Origin: Latrodectus hesperus
Taxonomy: Eukaryota; Arthropoda; Arachnida; Araneae; Theridiidae
Reading direction: 5' to 3'
Assembly (NCBI GenBank): GCA_037975125.1
Contig: CM075862.1
Span: 77,667,960-77,731,959 of the forward strand
Length of the DNA: 64,000 nucleotides
Part shown: in pieces, positions 1 to 13,600 of the stretch
Position numbering within the stretch: position 1 is the first letter of the stretch
How the letters are laid out: each line of letters opens with the position of its first letter
Program-made: the position numbers and the translations under genes
Notes under the pieces: generated by a model
The model's database searches: none
The model's input: the letters and a program-made list of their open reading frames with translations, nothing else
What the model was told of the DNA's origin: nothing

Positions 1-2266
1 GTAAAAATTAAATTAAACTTCGACTATTTCATACCTCATGCAAGTTTCAGATATAAAATACTAGAATTACAAGAAAAGGGTTGTATAATCTACAAAATCA
101 ATTCAGTTATATAGATCTATAAACATACATCCTCTTTTTAAAAAATAAAACATAATAATCAATGAATACTGCTATCGCACCTTAACATTATTTGCATGAA
201 TGTCATACACAAAAAGGAAACTATAATTTTCTTAAATTTTTCTGATGTTAAATAATATTCATACATTTCCCATATTTTTAAATATTTATAATTAATCAAA
301 ATTTTTACTTATTTTATGTAAATTTCATTTGTATACTTAGCACTAATATTTATTTATATATTTCATAAGAAAAATAATAATTCAAAATAATAAATGAATG
401 CATGAAAAATAAATTTTTTTATAAACTTTCAAAATAAATTTTATTTAAGAATCTTAAAATAAAAAATTCACTGCAAATTAATATTCAAAAATTTTACTTT
501 AAAAAAAATTCAAAATGTAAACACTAAACCATTCACTTCAAAAGCTTAAATTTTACTCAAATACAAACAAATTACTAATTAAATGCTTCAAGGATTACTA
601 GATACAAAACTAATTTCATGCACGTACACAATCATGTTATGTCATAAAATGAAAGTTACATCATACAAATGCAAGAAAACATTCCAACACAGTATGACAG
701 TTTGGCACATTTTAGCACTTTCACGGGAGCATAGGATTTAGCCCTTATACATCAACATTTAATAGTTATAACCTAAAGCAATTTCAACTAATGAAATATT
801 ATAAATTAATTTCAATGAATAATAATCAGAAGAAAGCATTTGCAGTTGAAATCCATACTTATAATTATTCATATCATTAATGTAAACTGATATTGTGAAA
901 AAGTTTTGAAGTAAGATATTTCCATTTTACGCTAAACTTAAATTTGAAAAATATGTTTTATGTAAATTCTTTTTACATTTTAAGCAATTTTAATTATATT
1001 TAGAATCTGATAATTCTATCAAGTTGATATTCATTGAATGAGGTCTTAAAAAATGTAATTTAAATGATGATTTTTGAAACATTTAACAGTAAATAATCCA
1101 AGAAAAACGAAAAACAACATATTAATACATTGTTTGAGAGTATCAAAAAAATTAATTAAATTTTTTGACTGTTATTAATTATTTTAATAAATAAACTATT
1201 ATATAAGAACAATATTCTTATATAACAAAATAATCATAAATTATATGTATAACAAAAATTTTTGTAGTAAAATATATATCTTGTATGTAGGTATGAATTC
1301 TTTTATACTTGAATGATTAAAGTATTAATGATTTAAGAACATGAAATGTTTTCGAAACTTAAGGAAAAAGTGTTTTTAATTTTAATTTATTTTAAGATAT
1401 GTATGATTCTCATATGCAATGACATTACCTACCTATTATGCAGATTTTTTAAAAAAATTTAATATGAAATATTTTATAGCATTAAAAAATTAATCTTTTT
1501 ATAAAATAAATAATAAATATCTGAAAACATGAATAATCATGAATAAGGTTTGAAATTTGATTTTTTTTTTATATGAAAAATTGCACTAAACATAAAAATG
1601 TGTGAATATATAAATAATTATAAGAAAGTATAATACAAAAATGATACTTTTTATTTTTCAAGGGCAAAAAATTTCAAATACAAAGTAGATACTGGTATAA
1701 GAATAATTAATTCATCAACAAAATTAACCTTAAAATTCATAATAACTTCACTACTTAGTGGATAACCTAATGATCTAAAACTCTTATAAAGTTTTCCAAT
1801 ATCCACTGCTTAAACTGATTTCAATGAAGATATTTAATAGATAGTGGAGCACATCCATACGTTGTAAAGGAGGAAATCTGAAAAACTCAAGAGCCCACTC
1901 CAAACACAATACCCATTAGTTCAATAATGATTGGGATCAAAGCATTTTTTGCTCTAGTTTTCTGTCCTACTACTATGACATTATAAGCCCAATATAGAAA
2001 CTTTGTTAGAATTGCAATTTTATTTTATTTTCGAGATAAAAAAATAAAAAAATTCAAGTAAAAATAAGTTTGATCTAAATTATTTTTGTTTGATCTTCTT
2101 AATTAATATTTGGTTAACTAAAAATTGCAAAAGGAATAACTTTTAATACTGTATCATTTTCAAATAGTACTTTTTATTTAAAATATTAAAATGAATAGAA
2201 ATTTTGATATAAAAAATAAAATAATAAAAATTTAAAAAAAAAAAAACGAATTTTACCAAAACTCAC
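1..2266. other. AT-rich non-coding stretch, probably intron of the eIF4G gene
   Basis: No convincing exon is seen. The sequence is very AT-rich with many homopolymer runs. It lies downstream, in the minus-strand sense, of the last recognised eIF4G exon, which ends in a splice donor, so this is probably intron with later exons outside the window. A short minus-strand stretch around 1890-1990 reads like degraded coding sequence but is broken by stops; I could not identify it. Confidence 0.5.
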
Positions 2267-2438
2267 ATTTTCTCTAGAATTTTCCATCCTTCCTTCATTT
2301 AATTTTTTACCAGCAGTTTGAAGCAGCTTACAGAGGCATTCAAGTGCTTCCTCATCACCTTTTTGGAAGAGCCTCTGAATACAATCATGAATGATGAAAT
2401 CATTCAATATCTCTGACTTGAACAGCTCACCCATAAAT
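2267..2438 (-). CDS. eIF4G: eIF4G exon (fifth recognised, MIF4G C-terminal part)
   Basis: The acceptor is TTTTAAG and the donor is GTGAGT after an in-frame AAT. The exon is 172 nt; its first base completes an Arg codon begun in the previous exon. It encodes FMGELFKSEIL, IIHDC and ALECLCKLLQTAGKKL, the most diagnostic part of the MIF4G match. Confidence 0.85.
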
Positions 2439-2953
2439 CTTAAAATATATTATTTTTGATTAATTACAAAAGATCTATAATAAAATTTACAAATACAAAA
2501 AAATCATTAGAAATGCAAAGCTACAAGTCCACAGTAAATTTATTCTCAAAGAATTATAAAATAAAATCAAACAAATATTTTAAAAATTAGATTTAAATTT
2601 CCTTTTAACAGTAAGAAATAATTGTAAGATATATACTCAACAATAGCTTTTTCCTATAATAATTACAACAATGTACATAATTTTCGGATTCATTGATTTC
2701 AGTTCATTTAATTTAATATTTTTAAGACACAAATATCAAGGTAATATCTAAAATGAATACTTAAAAAATTAAAATGAATTTTAAATGAAAAAAAGAAAAA
2801 CTCAAACTAGAGATGTTCAGAAATGTAACGAATTAATTACATCTTCTCAACTAATAGTAAGATTAGTCTGTTTAATATGGTTTCTCACTTTACAGTCATG
2901 GTTTACACACAACGACTAATTTGATGTGCATGATCAGTTAAAAGTTAATTCTA

Positions 2954-3037
<84 letters not shown>

Positions 3038-6000
3038 GGGATTGAAAGCGCCACCAGAGGGCCACTCACATGCTTGCCGCCAGACACGCAGAGGAGAAAG
3101 GAAGAGAACGACGATGTGAGGGAATGAAAAAAGACGTGATGACGAAAAGACGCGAATGCAAATTAAAATTGTTTGGAATTAGAACTAACTACAATGATGT
3201 TAAAATGGACAATACGCTTTGATATTGTATATATGTATATATTTCATAATATTATTAGAAAATATAATTAAATAATTTAACATTTATCGGTCATTTTTAT
3301 TAAGAACCCACATATATACATATATATATATATATAAGCTTCAACTAATATCCATCATTAAAGGTGGGAGTTGAATCTACAAAGTTTAAACTACTGGCTT
3401 GTGACTGATTATTCATCAATCAGCTCAAATGACTATTAATCATAAATATATATTCCATATTAGAAAAATATTTTACAATATGTAAATTTTTATCTATGAT
3501 TTATTATACATTTTTATGCGAATTTTATTATAATGTGTCTCTCCTGGATCCTTACAATAATAGTTTGTAAAATTTTTTTAGTATACATATACCATTTAAA
3601 TACTTTTTTTTTGCATTAATAAAATTGGCAAAAATAAAAATTTAATTTTATAGGATATATTTTAAATTTTTTATGCATGTTAAAAAATTTTTATGGCACT
3701 CCTTAAAGATGAGCACAAAGAATTGACATTGATATTCATATTTTTCAATTTGTTTTTACTATACATTATTTATTTTAAAATATAGATTATTATTTATTAG
3801 TTTTCTACAGTATCGTTTAAAATTTGTTTATTTAATTATTTATGAGACTGCTCAATAACTAAAAATTAATAAAATCAAAAATTATACAATAAAGTGGACA
3901 CAAACTTTTAACAGCTTTAACCACTTCATGGTGTGATTAATGAGAAAAGATATATTTATCTAATTTTACTCTATGCTACTTCAATGCATTATTTGCAACA
4001 ATCACCATATTGTCACTAATGATTTTTGTCAATTAAATTTTCAATCTTTAAAATATGATATCATAGAAATTTTAATCTATAATTTTTGAATGAAAAAAGG
4101 ATAACCATTCTGAAAAATATTTTATGATATTTACCTCACTTGATATTTTGTCTTATAAAATAAAATTTTAATTTCAAAATAAATAAAAATTGTAAACATG
4201 GTAGCTTTATTTTGATATTTTTTCAAATACAATCTTATTTATAAACAAATTATTAAATAGGAAACAGTTAAATATTACTTAACATGTAATTTAAACGAAA
4301 ATTCATAATTTTTTATTATTTTATACATGCATCTTTTCAACTTAATAATTTACTACATATTTTAATTAATTTTTCAAAACATTTTGTGAGTTTTCCCTAA
4401 TTTAAATTCAATTTTTATATTTTAAAGATTATTTAAAAATACATATTTTAAGTTTAAATATATAAATAACTTTGAAATGTTTCAACAAATATCTTTAAAA
4501 AAAAAATCATTCACTTTTTCAATTTTATTCATTATTTTTTATATACATGTAACCATGGATATGAGCTTGTGTTTTAGAAAATACAGATTTTAACAAAATC
4601 TGTATTCTGAAAGTAAAAAAAAAAATAATAATATCAACAATCAAAAAAGCAGTAACATCATTTATTTACTATAAAAAATTCAAGGACAAGAAAGAATTTC
4701 ACAAAAATCAGACTCTAATTACATTAAATTTCATAAAAACAATAAAATATTTTCTAGTCAATGAAAAATTTTTACTCATTTCATTGGAGAATAATTTAAG
4801 CAGCCATTTCCATATTTTGAATGTATAGGCATTAAAAATTTTATTTTATTTTGAATCACATAAATTTTAGTTATGTTAATCATTTTCCTATTTGAATGGA
4901 TAATTCCCCATAGTAATAATTTTTCATCAATGAAATTAGTAATGATGTTTTTTACAAAACATTATTAACTGCTTGTAAGCTAATATTAGCAATCTAAATT
5001 TATTCCATTGAAAGTATAGTAATGACATCCACTTTTATTCATATAAAATATATCAACGCAAATGCCAAGCTAGAATAAATAAATTTTACATATGAAGATA
5101 AAAATGAAAATGAACATTCAATGTACACTTACTGAGTAATACTATAAGTAGAAATCAAGAGAAATTTGGGTAAAAGTATAAAAAAACAATGTTTTTAAAA
5201 TATAACACTCATAAATGTCTGAAAATTTTTCTCCAAGACAGGTTTGAAATTATTGAAATTTTCTTTTATATTCAGTTGGGAAAATCAAAAAGAATAAATA
5301 AAAATTGAAAGGCATTAAACCTCATCACAAATACTTATGTCTTTTTAAAGTCAAAAGAATAAACATCAAGATTAAAAAATATCACCTTTCATAGAAATAT
5401 GAAAAAAAAATTTAATATGTATAAATATTTTTCCACATTTTCTAATTTGCATATTTAAATATTTATAAATTATTTGCAATAATTTGGCTTTGAGAATGAA
5501 TATTTTTATGACTTCATACTGTTCATTTAAGAATACAGAAAAAAAATCAAGATGAAATTCACAAACAACAATTTTTTTAATACTTTTTATAAAGTTTTAA
5601 TTCCATGATTCTAGATTTTAAAATTTCTTTAAACAAAATAAAGATAACAAATTAAAGCAAACATGTTATATTTCAACAAAATTTCAGTTTATATATCAAA
5701 AAAAAAGTTTCAAAAATTTTGTAACAGTAGAATTTGATTTATTGGTAATTCACACTAATAACACCTAATTATTAAGATATTCAGTTGAGTTTTCACTTGT
5801 TAATAGAATCATGGTTTAGTTAACTGCCTTTTCCTCATTTTGTCATATGCTGGTTATTAATATTAATAAAACTTCAAAAAATTTTATATTTTGAAATTTG
5901 CTTGTAACCATATAAATATTACTAAAGATAAAAAAGAATGTATAATGATTGGTATTCATTAATGCTAATTCTATAAATTTACATAAAGCCAATAGCCTTA

Positions 6001-9000
6001 TTTAGCACAATCAAAAGAATTTCATACATTTTGACTAGTGATTTTTTACTTGATATGCTGTTATCTTGATATCTTCCTCTAGAGTCTCATAAATAGCATT
6101 TCGGTAAAAAGTAGTTATTACAGTCTACAATTCTTATATTTTAGATATGAAGTTCTTTTTAAGAAGTTATTAATAAAGGTACTTTACATTATTAATGAAA
6201 AAGATCAGAAGTTTTCAATATTCCATAACATATGAAACATTTTAATTTAAAACATTCTTCAAAAAAAAAAAAAAAAACCCTCATCTTTTAATTGGAAAAA
6301 ATAATTATACTTTTAATAAGAATTCAAAATGACCTAACAAAATTAAAATAAACTCAAATTACAGACTTGTTAGTACATCTAATTATTAGCAACAGTTGTT
6401 CAAAATATTATTTACTAGCAAGAAAATAAGGAAATGATACATAGAAATCCATTAAAATTTTAACGAACACAGAACCCTAGACAAGATTAATGTTTAGTAT
6501 AGAAATCATTTAGTTCTGGCAGAATTACAAGTTTTATATTCAAAAAATTAGGTAGTTAAATGTTTATAATCAAAAGAATACAAACTTTGATAATAAATAC
6601 AAACTTTTTTTAGGGATTCAATAACTAATTTTTTCACTTATAATTGCTAGAACAAATTATCGCACATGAACTAGAAAATTTTAAACTGACATAGATATAA
6701 TTTTCTTTATGGATAAAAGCTGGTAACTTTTAACTGTTTACACTATATAATTAAGAGTCAATTGTATTACTACATACAGAAATTAATATTACAAAATTAG
6801 GGAGATGAAGCATATGATAAATTTATATTGTTTCAAAAAATAAAATACACACCTTATATTTCCTACCTTACGATGCCTCCTTGTCCTTTCTTTTACATAT
6901 ATCTCAAATTGCAATTGTTTCTTTCTGTCCTAAAAGAGGGATTTAAATTTGTAATAAACAACAATTAACAATTCTTGGGTCAAATTTATAGTATTAAGCA
7001 AAAGCAGACAATTATGTGCAACAAAATTAGAACTAACAAAGCAGTAATTTCTTATTTAAAACAAATTTTTAAAAATCTCAGATAATTATTAAAATTATTA
7101 CTTTTATCCTTTTTATGTAACATTCATTCATAAATTTTCAGAAAATTAAAAAAGGAAATTTTAAGAATCAGAAAGCTGCCATACAAAATAGAAAAATAAA
7201 AATTGCTAACATATGTAAATGTAAATTATAGAGAATAACAAAAATATTTACAGGGGCAGCTTCTGCTAGTGCTTTTTGCATTTCTTCAAGTTTCATTCCA
7301 TTGTTTCCATTTTTTTCAAACTCATTTTGGCATTTCAATAAAATCAGATCTCGAAACTTATAATATTTATTATTTTCAACAGGCACTTTTATCTGAAAGA
7401 AAAAAATTAAATAAAAATCCTATCAACAGAATCATTACAAATAAATAAAAATTACAAACACATACCATTCCTATATGTCTACACAAGTTTGCATATGGTG
7501 TGCTATATAATGGTTCATTGATAGATTTTTCGTAAGTTAAATCTGTGGCTAAATTCAATTTTTCCACTGTATCAATATTCAAACTTTTAAATTGACGTAC
7601 AAGAGGTACAAAGTTCTGTGGAGTAAGTTTGTTCAATATGCTTTGAATACGTCGTCGTAGTTTTTCTTTTGCCTAAAAGAAATCAAAATAATTGTAAAAA
7701 TTGTTTCAACTATTATTCAAAGACAGAAACAGAAAAAAACTTTATAATTCATAACTCATAAAAACAGCTATTTTTTGGAAACTACACAAAATAACTGTTT
7801 TTGTATATGTTTTTGTTTGAAAATAAATAATATTTCAGCAAAAAATGATCAAGAGAAATTGCTTTTACTATATGCAACATTTAAATATGTAAACTTAAGA
7901 AATGTTTACAAAAATTATTAAAAAAAAATTTAATTACACTTTAAGAAAATTAACAAATCAGAAGTTAATATTCAATTTTTATTTTGATTAAAACATTTCT
8001 TTTGTGTACAGTTAGTAATTTAAGGTAAATATATAATTATCATTCAAAAGATTCAAATTATATAGAACTGAATTAAAATTGTTACAATTCCAAGAAAACA
8101 AAATTACAACTTCTGTAACATTCAAATATTGGAATATTCTTATAATTCTATTTTAAGTATTTGTTTATCATAATAGTCATCAATAATACTAAATTTACCT
8201 AAGAAAACAGCATTTATGAAATAAAAAAATAGAACTTTCTAAATAAAATTATACAATTTATATTCGCAAAAAATTATTTATTCTTCAGTTTAATATTGAA
8301 TTAATTGAAATATATATTTAACTAAAGAATAATATATTGAATAAAAGAAAAATAACCACAAAAATTTATTCATCAAAATAATTACAAATGTCAAGAAAAT
8401 TCCCCTTTAAAAATATTATTAACTTTATTTTATAATAAAATTATGAAGAATTGTGAATATTTGTATAATTAAATGCTTATAATTAACTGTGAATAAGCAT
8501 AACATTTTTTATATTTAATAATATATCACAATAATCAAAAATTCTGACAATAACTTTAGCAAAAATTATAAAAGGTTAAATCGAAAAATAATCATTCGTT
8601 TGAGAATTTTTTACTTAGAAGAAAAAAAAATACAGCATATTTCTCTTGTTGAAGTGGAAACAACATTAGTAGAATAATTTAGCTCAATTTAGTAATACAC
8701 AAAGTCACTCTTTCTTTTAAAAATAAAAAATAAGAATTATGTGAATAAGGAGTTTATCATTTCAGAATACAATAAAATATATAATTATTTCACCAAAAAA
8801 TCAATTTAACTATCTTGAGAATTAACATGAATCAGAAATAAATTGAAACACACAAATAGCTAAAAAAAAAAAAAAAAAAAAAAAAAACATTAAGAATCAG
8901 AAAACTATTATTAAAAGTAAATAATTTTAAATTGCTCCAATGAATTTTATAAAGTTTTTTATTCAAAAACTTGTCATTAAAATATTTTTAGGATAAAAAT

Positions 9001-10607
9001 TTTGAATTAAATACAGCTAGCCATAAAATGATACTTTAAAAAAATAGTTCTTCAAGAATTCAGTTATAATTTTAGCCATCATTTTAATGATTTAAGAAAA
9101 ATTGGTAGGTCAAGGATTATCACATAACTTTCAACTCAAATTGGAAAGGTCAATACAAACTGCAAAAATAATTTTTAAGAAACCATAAATAAGATACTTT
9201 TAAAAATTTTTTTAACAATTTTGGATGAATTTATAGAGAGTTTCCATACATCTTCATCCATGTGTAAAGAAAAATTTTAAATTTTAGTTCAGAGAAGATT
9301 TTTAAAAAATACATTTGTAAGTTTAAAGATTCTTAAATTTTCTTAGAATAGAAATTTTTAAATATGAAAATAATTGCAAAATTTAATTTACTTTGAGAAA
9401 GCTTTAAATACTGCTTTTAAAAATACATTGATGTTTCACAAAATAAATTTTCATTGCCATTAGTTCTAATAAGATTTGGCACAGCAAAATATTTTGAACT
9501 GAAAAAAGGAGAAATAAAACTAGAACTGAACCGATTTTAATTAAATGCTATATACCCAATTTTTGATATGTTTCTAAGTTATTGAGCATTTAGACTTATT
9601 TAAAGTTCAAGTTCATCCAATATTCAGTGATATAGTAGTATCACAGAATAACAAATGGACAGTTATAGTAAGTTAGACAAACTCAACCACCAATGTAATT
9701 TTAAAAGCTCTTTTCACCTAAATATCAAAATTTAAAATTTCTTAAAATTGTTAAGCACCTTCAATAATCATAATATAAAAATACAGAAAACTTTGTTATA
9801 TGTTGAATATTCTGAGTCATATTTTGGTGGTATTTCTAAATTCATTTGTAGAATCTAGTTTCAGTCATAAGTAATTTTGTTTTTTTAAACCCATAATCTT
9901 AAAAATTTTTAATGAACTCTAATATTTCTACAAACTAATTATTTTCAAAATAAAATTAATTTTAGATGTTCCTTATTCACTTATTTTGCAAATACTCAGA
10001 GTAAATTTAAATTAAGCTGAAATTAAACTAGTTTTTGGGCTAAATTTTTATTAAAAATATTTTTCCACTTGAAAGTCAATGTAAGGAAAATTACAATAGA
10101 TGCAATTCAAACTTCTTTTATACTATAACAACTCATAAAATTTCAAATTTTTTAGAATTATTTTAAGCAAATATGCTTATTTGAAAAGAAAACAACATTA
10201 TTATTCCTTATGATATAATAAATGGAGATACTTTTCTTTGATTTCCTTTTTTTATCACAAAATGTAGATGGTAAAACTAACCATCATTATAAAAAACTTA
10301 GTGAACAATGTAGCATATGTGTAGGAAATTTATAACTTTACATTCACAGAAGTATTTTCTTTGCATTTTAATTCCAAAGTGATGTTACTTGATACAATAT
10401 ATTCAAAATAAAAAAATGAAAGTGATAGTTTATCATAAAAACAATTAGTATAAAAAAATTAAGAAACTCTCCTTACAATAATAAAGTAAAAAATATTTTT
10501 AAAATAAGCAAACCAAAATTTCTTGATCTGTATCTTCAGAAATTTGCTGCTTAAAAGAAGGCATCCAAGGATTATCTGCTTTGTGGAGCATATTTGGCCT
10601 CAAATCA
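2267..10607 (-). CDS. eIF4G: Eukaryotic translation initiation factor 4 gamma (eIF4G), MIF4G core, partial gene of five exons
   Basis: In eIF4G the MIF4G HEAT-repeat domain binds eIF4A and helps recruit the 43S ribosome to capped mRNA in the cytoplasm. Exons in transcript order are 10607-10514, 7672-7466, 7392-7252, 6929-6853 and 2438-2267. Joined in phase they read through HKADNPWMPS, RRRIQSILNKLTPQNF, EPLYSTPYANLCRHIG, KFRDLILLKCQNEFEK, VGNIRFMGELFK, and a conserved IIHDC...DEEALECLCKLL stretch. This order and spacing match the MIF4G domain of animal eIF4G1/3 and fit them better than eIF4G2/DAP5. Donors are GT (two GTATG/GTGAG types) and acceptors AG, and phases agree across all four junctions. 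Upstream exons (eIF4E- and PABP-binding regions) and downstream exons (MA3, W2) are not seen and presumably lie outside the window. No frameshift or stop breaks the exons, so this looks like a working gene; a truncated paralogue cannot be excluded. Confidence 0.85.
2954..3034. repeat. (AT)n microsatellite
   Basis: Nearly pure AT dinucleotide repeat with two small ATACAT interruptions, directly abutting the probable solo LTR. Confidence 0.95.
3035..3312. mobile_element. Probable solo LTR inserted in an (AT)n tract
   Basis: This ~278-bp block differs from the AT-rich surroundings: its first 120 bases are GC-richer, beginning TGGGATTGAAAGCGCCACC. It ends AAGAACCCACA. The short inverted end pair GGG/CCC with a nearly intact TG...CA, and TATA on both sides, fit an LTR with a 4-bp TSD. 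The second base of the left end is A rather than G, as in the left LTR of the Ty3-like element at 46394. No internal retrotransposon sequence is present. The family is not identified. Confidence 0.55.
4580..4606. repeat. Short perfect inverted repeat (12-bp arms, 3-nt loop)
   Basis: AATACAGATTTT, loop AAC, then AAAATCTGTATT. It sits in the eIF4G intron. It could form a small hairpin; in such AT-rich DNA it may be incidental. Confidence 0.7.
6853..6929 (-). CDS. eIF4G: eIF4G exon (fourth recognised)
   Basis: This 77-nt exon has acceptor TTTTAG and donor AG|GTGTGT. It encodes DRKKQLQFEIYVKERTRRHR and then KVGNIR, ending in phase 2. It corresponds to the charged linker and the conserved (L/V)GNI(K/R)F motif of eIF4G. 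Confidence 0.8.
7252..7392 (-). CDS. eIF4G: eIF4G exon (third recognised)
   Basis: This 141-nt, phase-0 exon follows a polypyrimidine tract ending TTTCAG. It encodes IKVPVENNKYYKFRDLILLK, then CQNEFEKNG and a Glu/Ala-rich stretch, matching the VNFR.LLLNRCQ.EFEK region of eIF4G. Donor GTAAAT. Confidence 0.85.
7466..7672 (-). CDS. eIF4G: eIF4G exon (second recognised, MIF4G start)
   Basis: This 207-nt, phase-0 exon has acceptor TTTTAG and donor GTATGTG. It encodes AKEKLRRRIQSILNKLTPQN, then a helical repeat ending YANLCRHIGM. The ILNKLTP..F motif is the hallmark start of the eIF4G MIF4G domain. Confidence 0.88.
7673..10513 (-). other. eIF4G: eIF4G intron, AT-rich
   Basis: No exon or element was recognised. 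It contains a long poly(A) run near 8862-8887. Confidence 0.6.
10514..10607 (-). CDS. eIF4G: eIF4G exon (first recognised; 5' edge uncertain)
   Basis: It encodes LRPNMLHKADNPWMPSFKQQ and then ISEDTDQEIL, matching the segment just before the MIF4G domain (NKAE.AWKPS in vertebrates). The donor is TTG|GTTTGC, in phase with the next exon. Two possible acceptors (AG before 10607 or before 10598) keep the frame; an in-frame stop lies just upstream of the first. Confidence 0.65.
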
Positions 10608-13600
10608 CTTCAGATGAATCACACAATCTTCAGAGAAAACAGTACTGCTTTTAAAATCAGAATGCTTTACTTAATGATACTGTAACAAGAAATGAACATA
10701 ATTGTAATTTATTTGGTATATTAAGCATAAAATTATTTATTTATCATAAAACCATAGCAAAAATAAAAACTGATTTTTTTGAAATTTTTAATTGCAATAA
10801 ATTTTTGGTGAAACAAACAAATTAATTTTTATCCACAGAGAATAGTTGGTATCCATTGAAGTAATAGTTCTCTAATCAATCAACATATGATGATGTCAAC
10901 ATAAATTTCATAGCAGTAACAAAAAAGAATCAATATAGTTGAACAAATCCTTACTTTAGATCCCTTTCAATCATTTGCCTTAATAATTATGTTGTAATAA
11001 GGAACATTATAAATATTAAATACAAACTTCCCAAGGATTTTGGAAGAAAAGAGTAAAATCTTCAATAATATTTATCATTCTTTTTCTTTCTAGGACAATG
11101 AGAAAATATTCTTGATAATTAACTAAGACTAGAATGTTATGAAAAAGAAAATGTAGTTAAATCAAACTGTGTTTCAAGGCTATTATTCTTAGACTGAGAG
11201 AATATTGTAGCTAAAACTCAAGAATACATTTATCAAATGATAAATCTTCACATCTTAGATGAGTAATTTGTGAAGATTTTTAGTAAATCAGAAGATAAAA
11301 ATAAATGAAAATTTAAAGAAAACAAGTCAGAAAAATAAGGTAATAAAATATTGTTAACATAATAATAGTGTATCATTTGCTGTATAATATTAGGGTGGAA
11401 TAAAAATCATGAAGTTTATCAAAATCAGTTATTTCTTCATTAGTTTCCAATATAACTATTATAATGTATTTTACAATTGTTTTCAATATGTTTTGACAGT
11501 TTGGCCATAGTTGAATAATTATTGTAAAGAACATCATCAGATGCTGGAATTTCTAGGCAACAACTACATACACATGATCTTTCAAGTATATATTTCAAAT
11601 TTGAAACTAGACAATCAGTTACTAAACAAGTAGCTCAATAGCTGCATTATCTTTAAGCACTGTTTAATGTCTAAAATGTCTAACAGTATTGAATGATTTC
11701 TTTCTCTTTTAAGTCAACAATTTTAAATGGCCCTAAGAATTAATATAATATAAAAATAATTTACCAGATTGAAACTACAACCATAAATGAATAAATGAAA
11801 CATCCTAACTATGGTGATAACTAGCTTCTCAAGAATTTGAATTTAACTTTTTCTGGAATTTAAATTTCTAGTAATATGATCTGTAACTAATGTTAAAAGC
11901 AGTGTGAACATACAAAAATGAATAGTTTATGAAATATAAAATTAATTTTTCATGTTAAGGTTAGCTATTTATAGCTCTAAGCAATAGTTATCTTTTAGTA
12001 TAAACTTAAGATCAATTATTGGTATTGCTTATATACTTAATGAAAATATAAAATTATTCCAAATATATTAAAATCAATTTTGTCCCAAAAATTAGAGTTC
12101 TCATTAATGTTAATAATCTATAATAAAACTTGTATTAAGACATTTTTGTAAACACAAATAAATAATTGTACAGGCATATTGGTATTTGCCTTGAAACAAA
12201 TATTAGCAAATTAATTAATTAAAAATTTAAGTTTTCTTCATAGAAAATTTGTGTTTATTCTTAAATTCTATTCTTTTAATTTCTTAAAATTTATTTTCCA
12301 GTTGAGCTTCTCATAATTCAGAATAATTCATAAAGTTTATATTTTTATTCATAATTATTTTAATTAAAACTTTAAACTTAAGATAGGATTTTCCTATATA
12401 TGCATTATCCTAATAGCTATGAAAATCATGCAGATCTTAGAATAATAGCATTAAATAATATAATAAATATAACTGTAAAAGAAATATCATTAAATTAAAT
12501 AAAATTAAATGCAAGCATTATATTTAGTATTATGAGATTTTGGTTGCCTAGAGCTCAACACTTTTTTTATTAGTATTTCTAGAATAATTTTAAGAACCCT
12601 ACTTTATCTTAAAAAATAATTTCTTTAATTTTTTCAACTTATAAAATTAACCTTATATCAATTTAAGTAAATATGAAGATTTCAGACATTTGTATGTACA
12701 TACATAACATATTTTCAAAAGTGAATCTCAAAATGCTTTTTTTTTTCTGTGAATTCTCTTTATTGAAAACTTGCCAATTTCTTTAATGGCAGGTTTGTAA
12801 ATGAAACTGGAAAAGATTATCAAGTTTCATCACCATAAATGGTATTACCAAGAATAAGGTGGACTGTTGATAGATTATTAAATTATAATTATTGACTAAA
12901 TTAATTAAATTATGGAACATAAATTAGCATTTATATCCTTAGATCACAAAATAGCTTCTGGAAGACATTAAATAAATTATACACTGTCACAATTCCCAAA
13001 TGATAAGTAAATAAATGCAATTCCATGAATTATCATTTGACAATGAAACTACTTTTAAAACCTTAGAATTCAATAAATCAAAAGTTTATTTTTCTTTTCA
13101 TTGATGAGAAAACAAATACTAGACCCTAACACTGTTTTATGTTTAAATTTTTTGTTACAATAAAAAACTTAATAAAGAGTAATTATTTAATCATACTTCA
13201 AATATACATATATTTCCAAATATCTTAAAGAGCTATTTATCAAAAAATGCGCATTTTTAATAATTATTTTAAATATCATATAAAAAAAATTTCTTGAAAT
13301 AGTTCAATTCAATTTATTGGCCAATAATGTATATAATTCAAAAGAAAAAAATTTTGTTTATTAAAATTGAATTTAAATGTTTAAAAATTAAATATTTTCA
13401 AATTTGGGATAATGTAAAATTACATTAATACATTTAAATTAAAAATACATTTATTCATTTGAAATATATTAAAATATTTTTTTGCTTTCGATTTCTAAGC
13501 TGTTAAGTTTTCAAATAAGAAATATTAATAATTTAATAACCAATGCATGTTTATGTAGAAAAATGCTACAATTTTTTAACACGTGTTTACTAATTATTGA

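Larger units (their letters stand above)
2439..6852 (-). other. eIF4G: Long eIF4G intron, AT-rich
   Basis: It holds an (AT)n tract, a probable solo LTR at 3035-3312 and a short hairpin at 4580-4606. No further exon was recognised. Confidence 0.6.

Noticed and set aside
1880..1990. Minus-strand piece reading like TRAKNALIPIIIELMGIVFG
   Set aside because: Could be an exon or old transposon fragment, but stops follow at once and no family was recognised.
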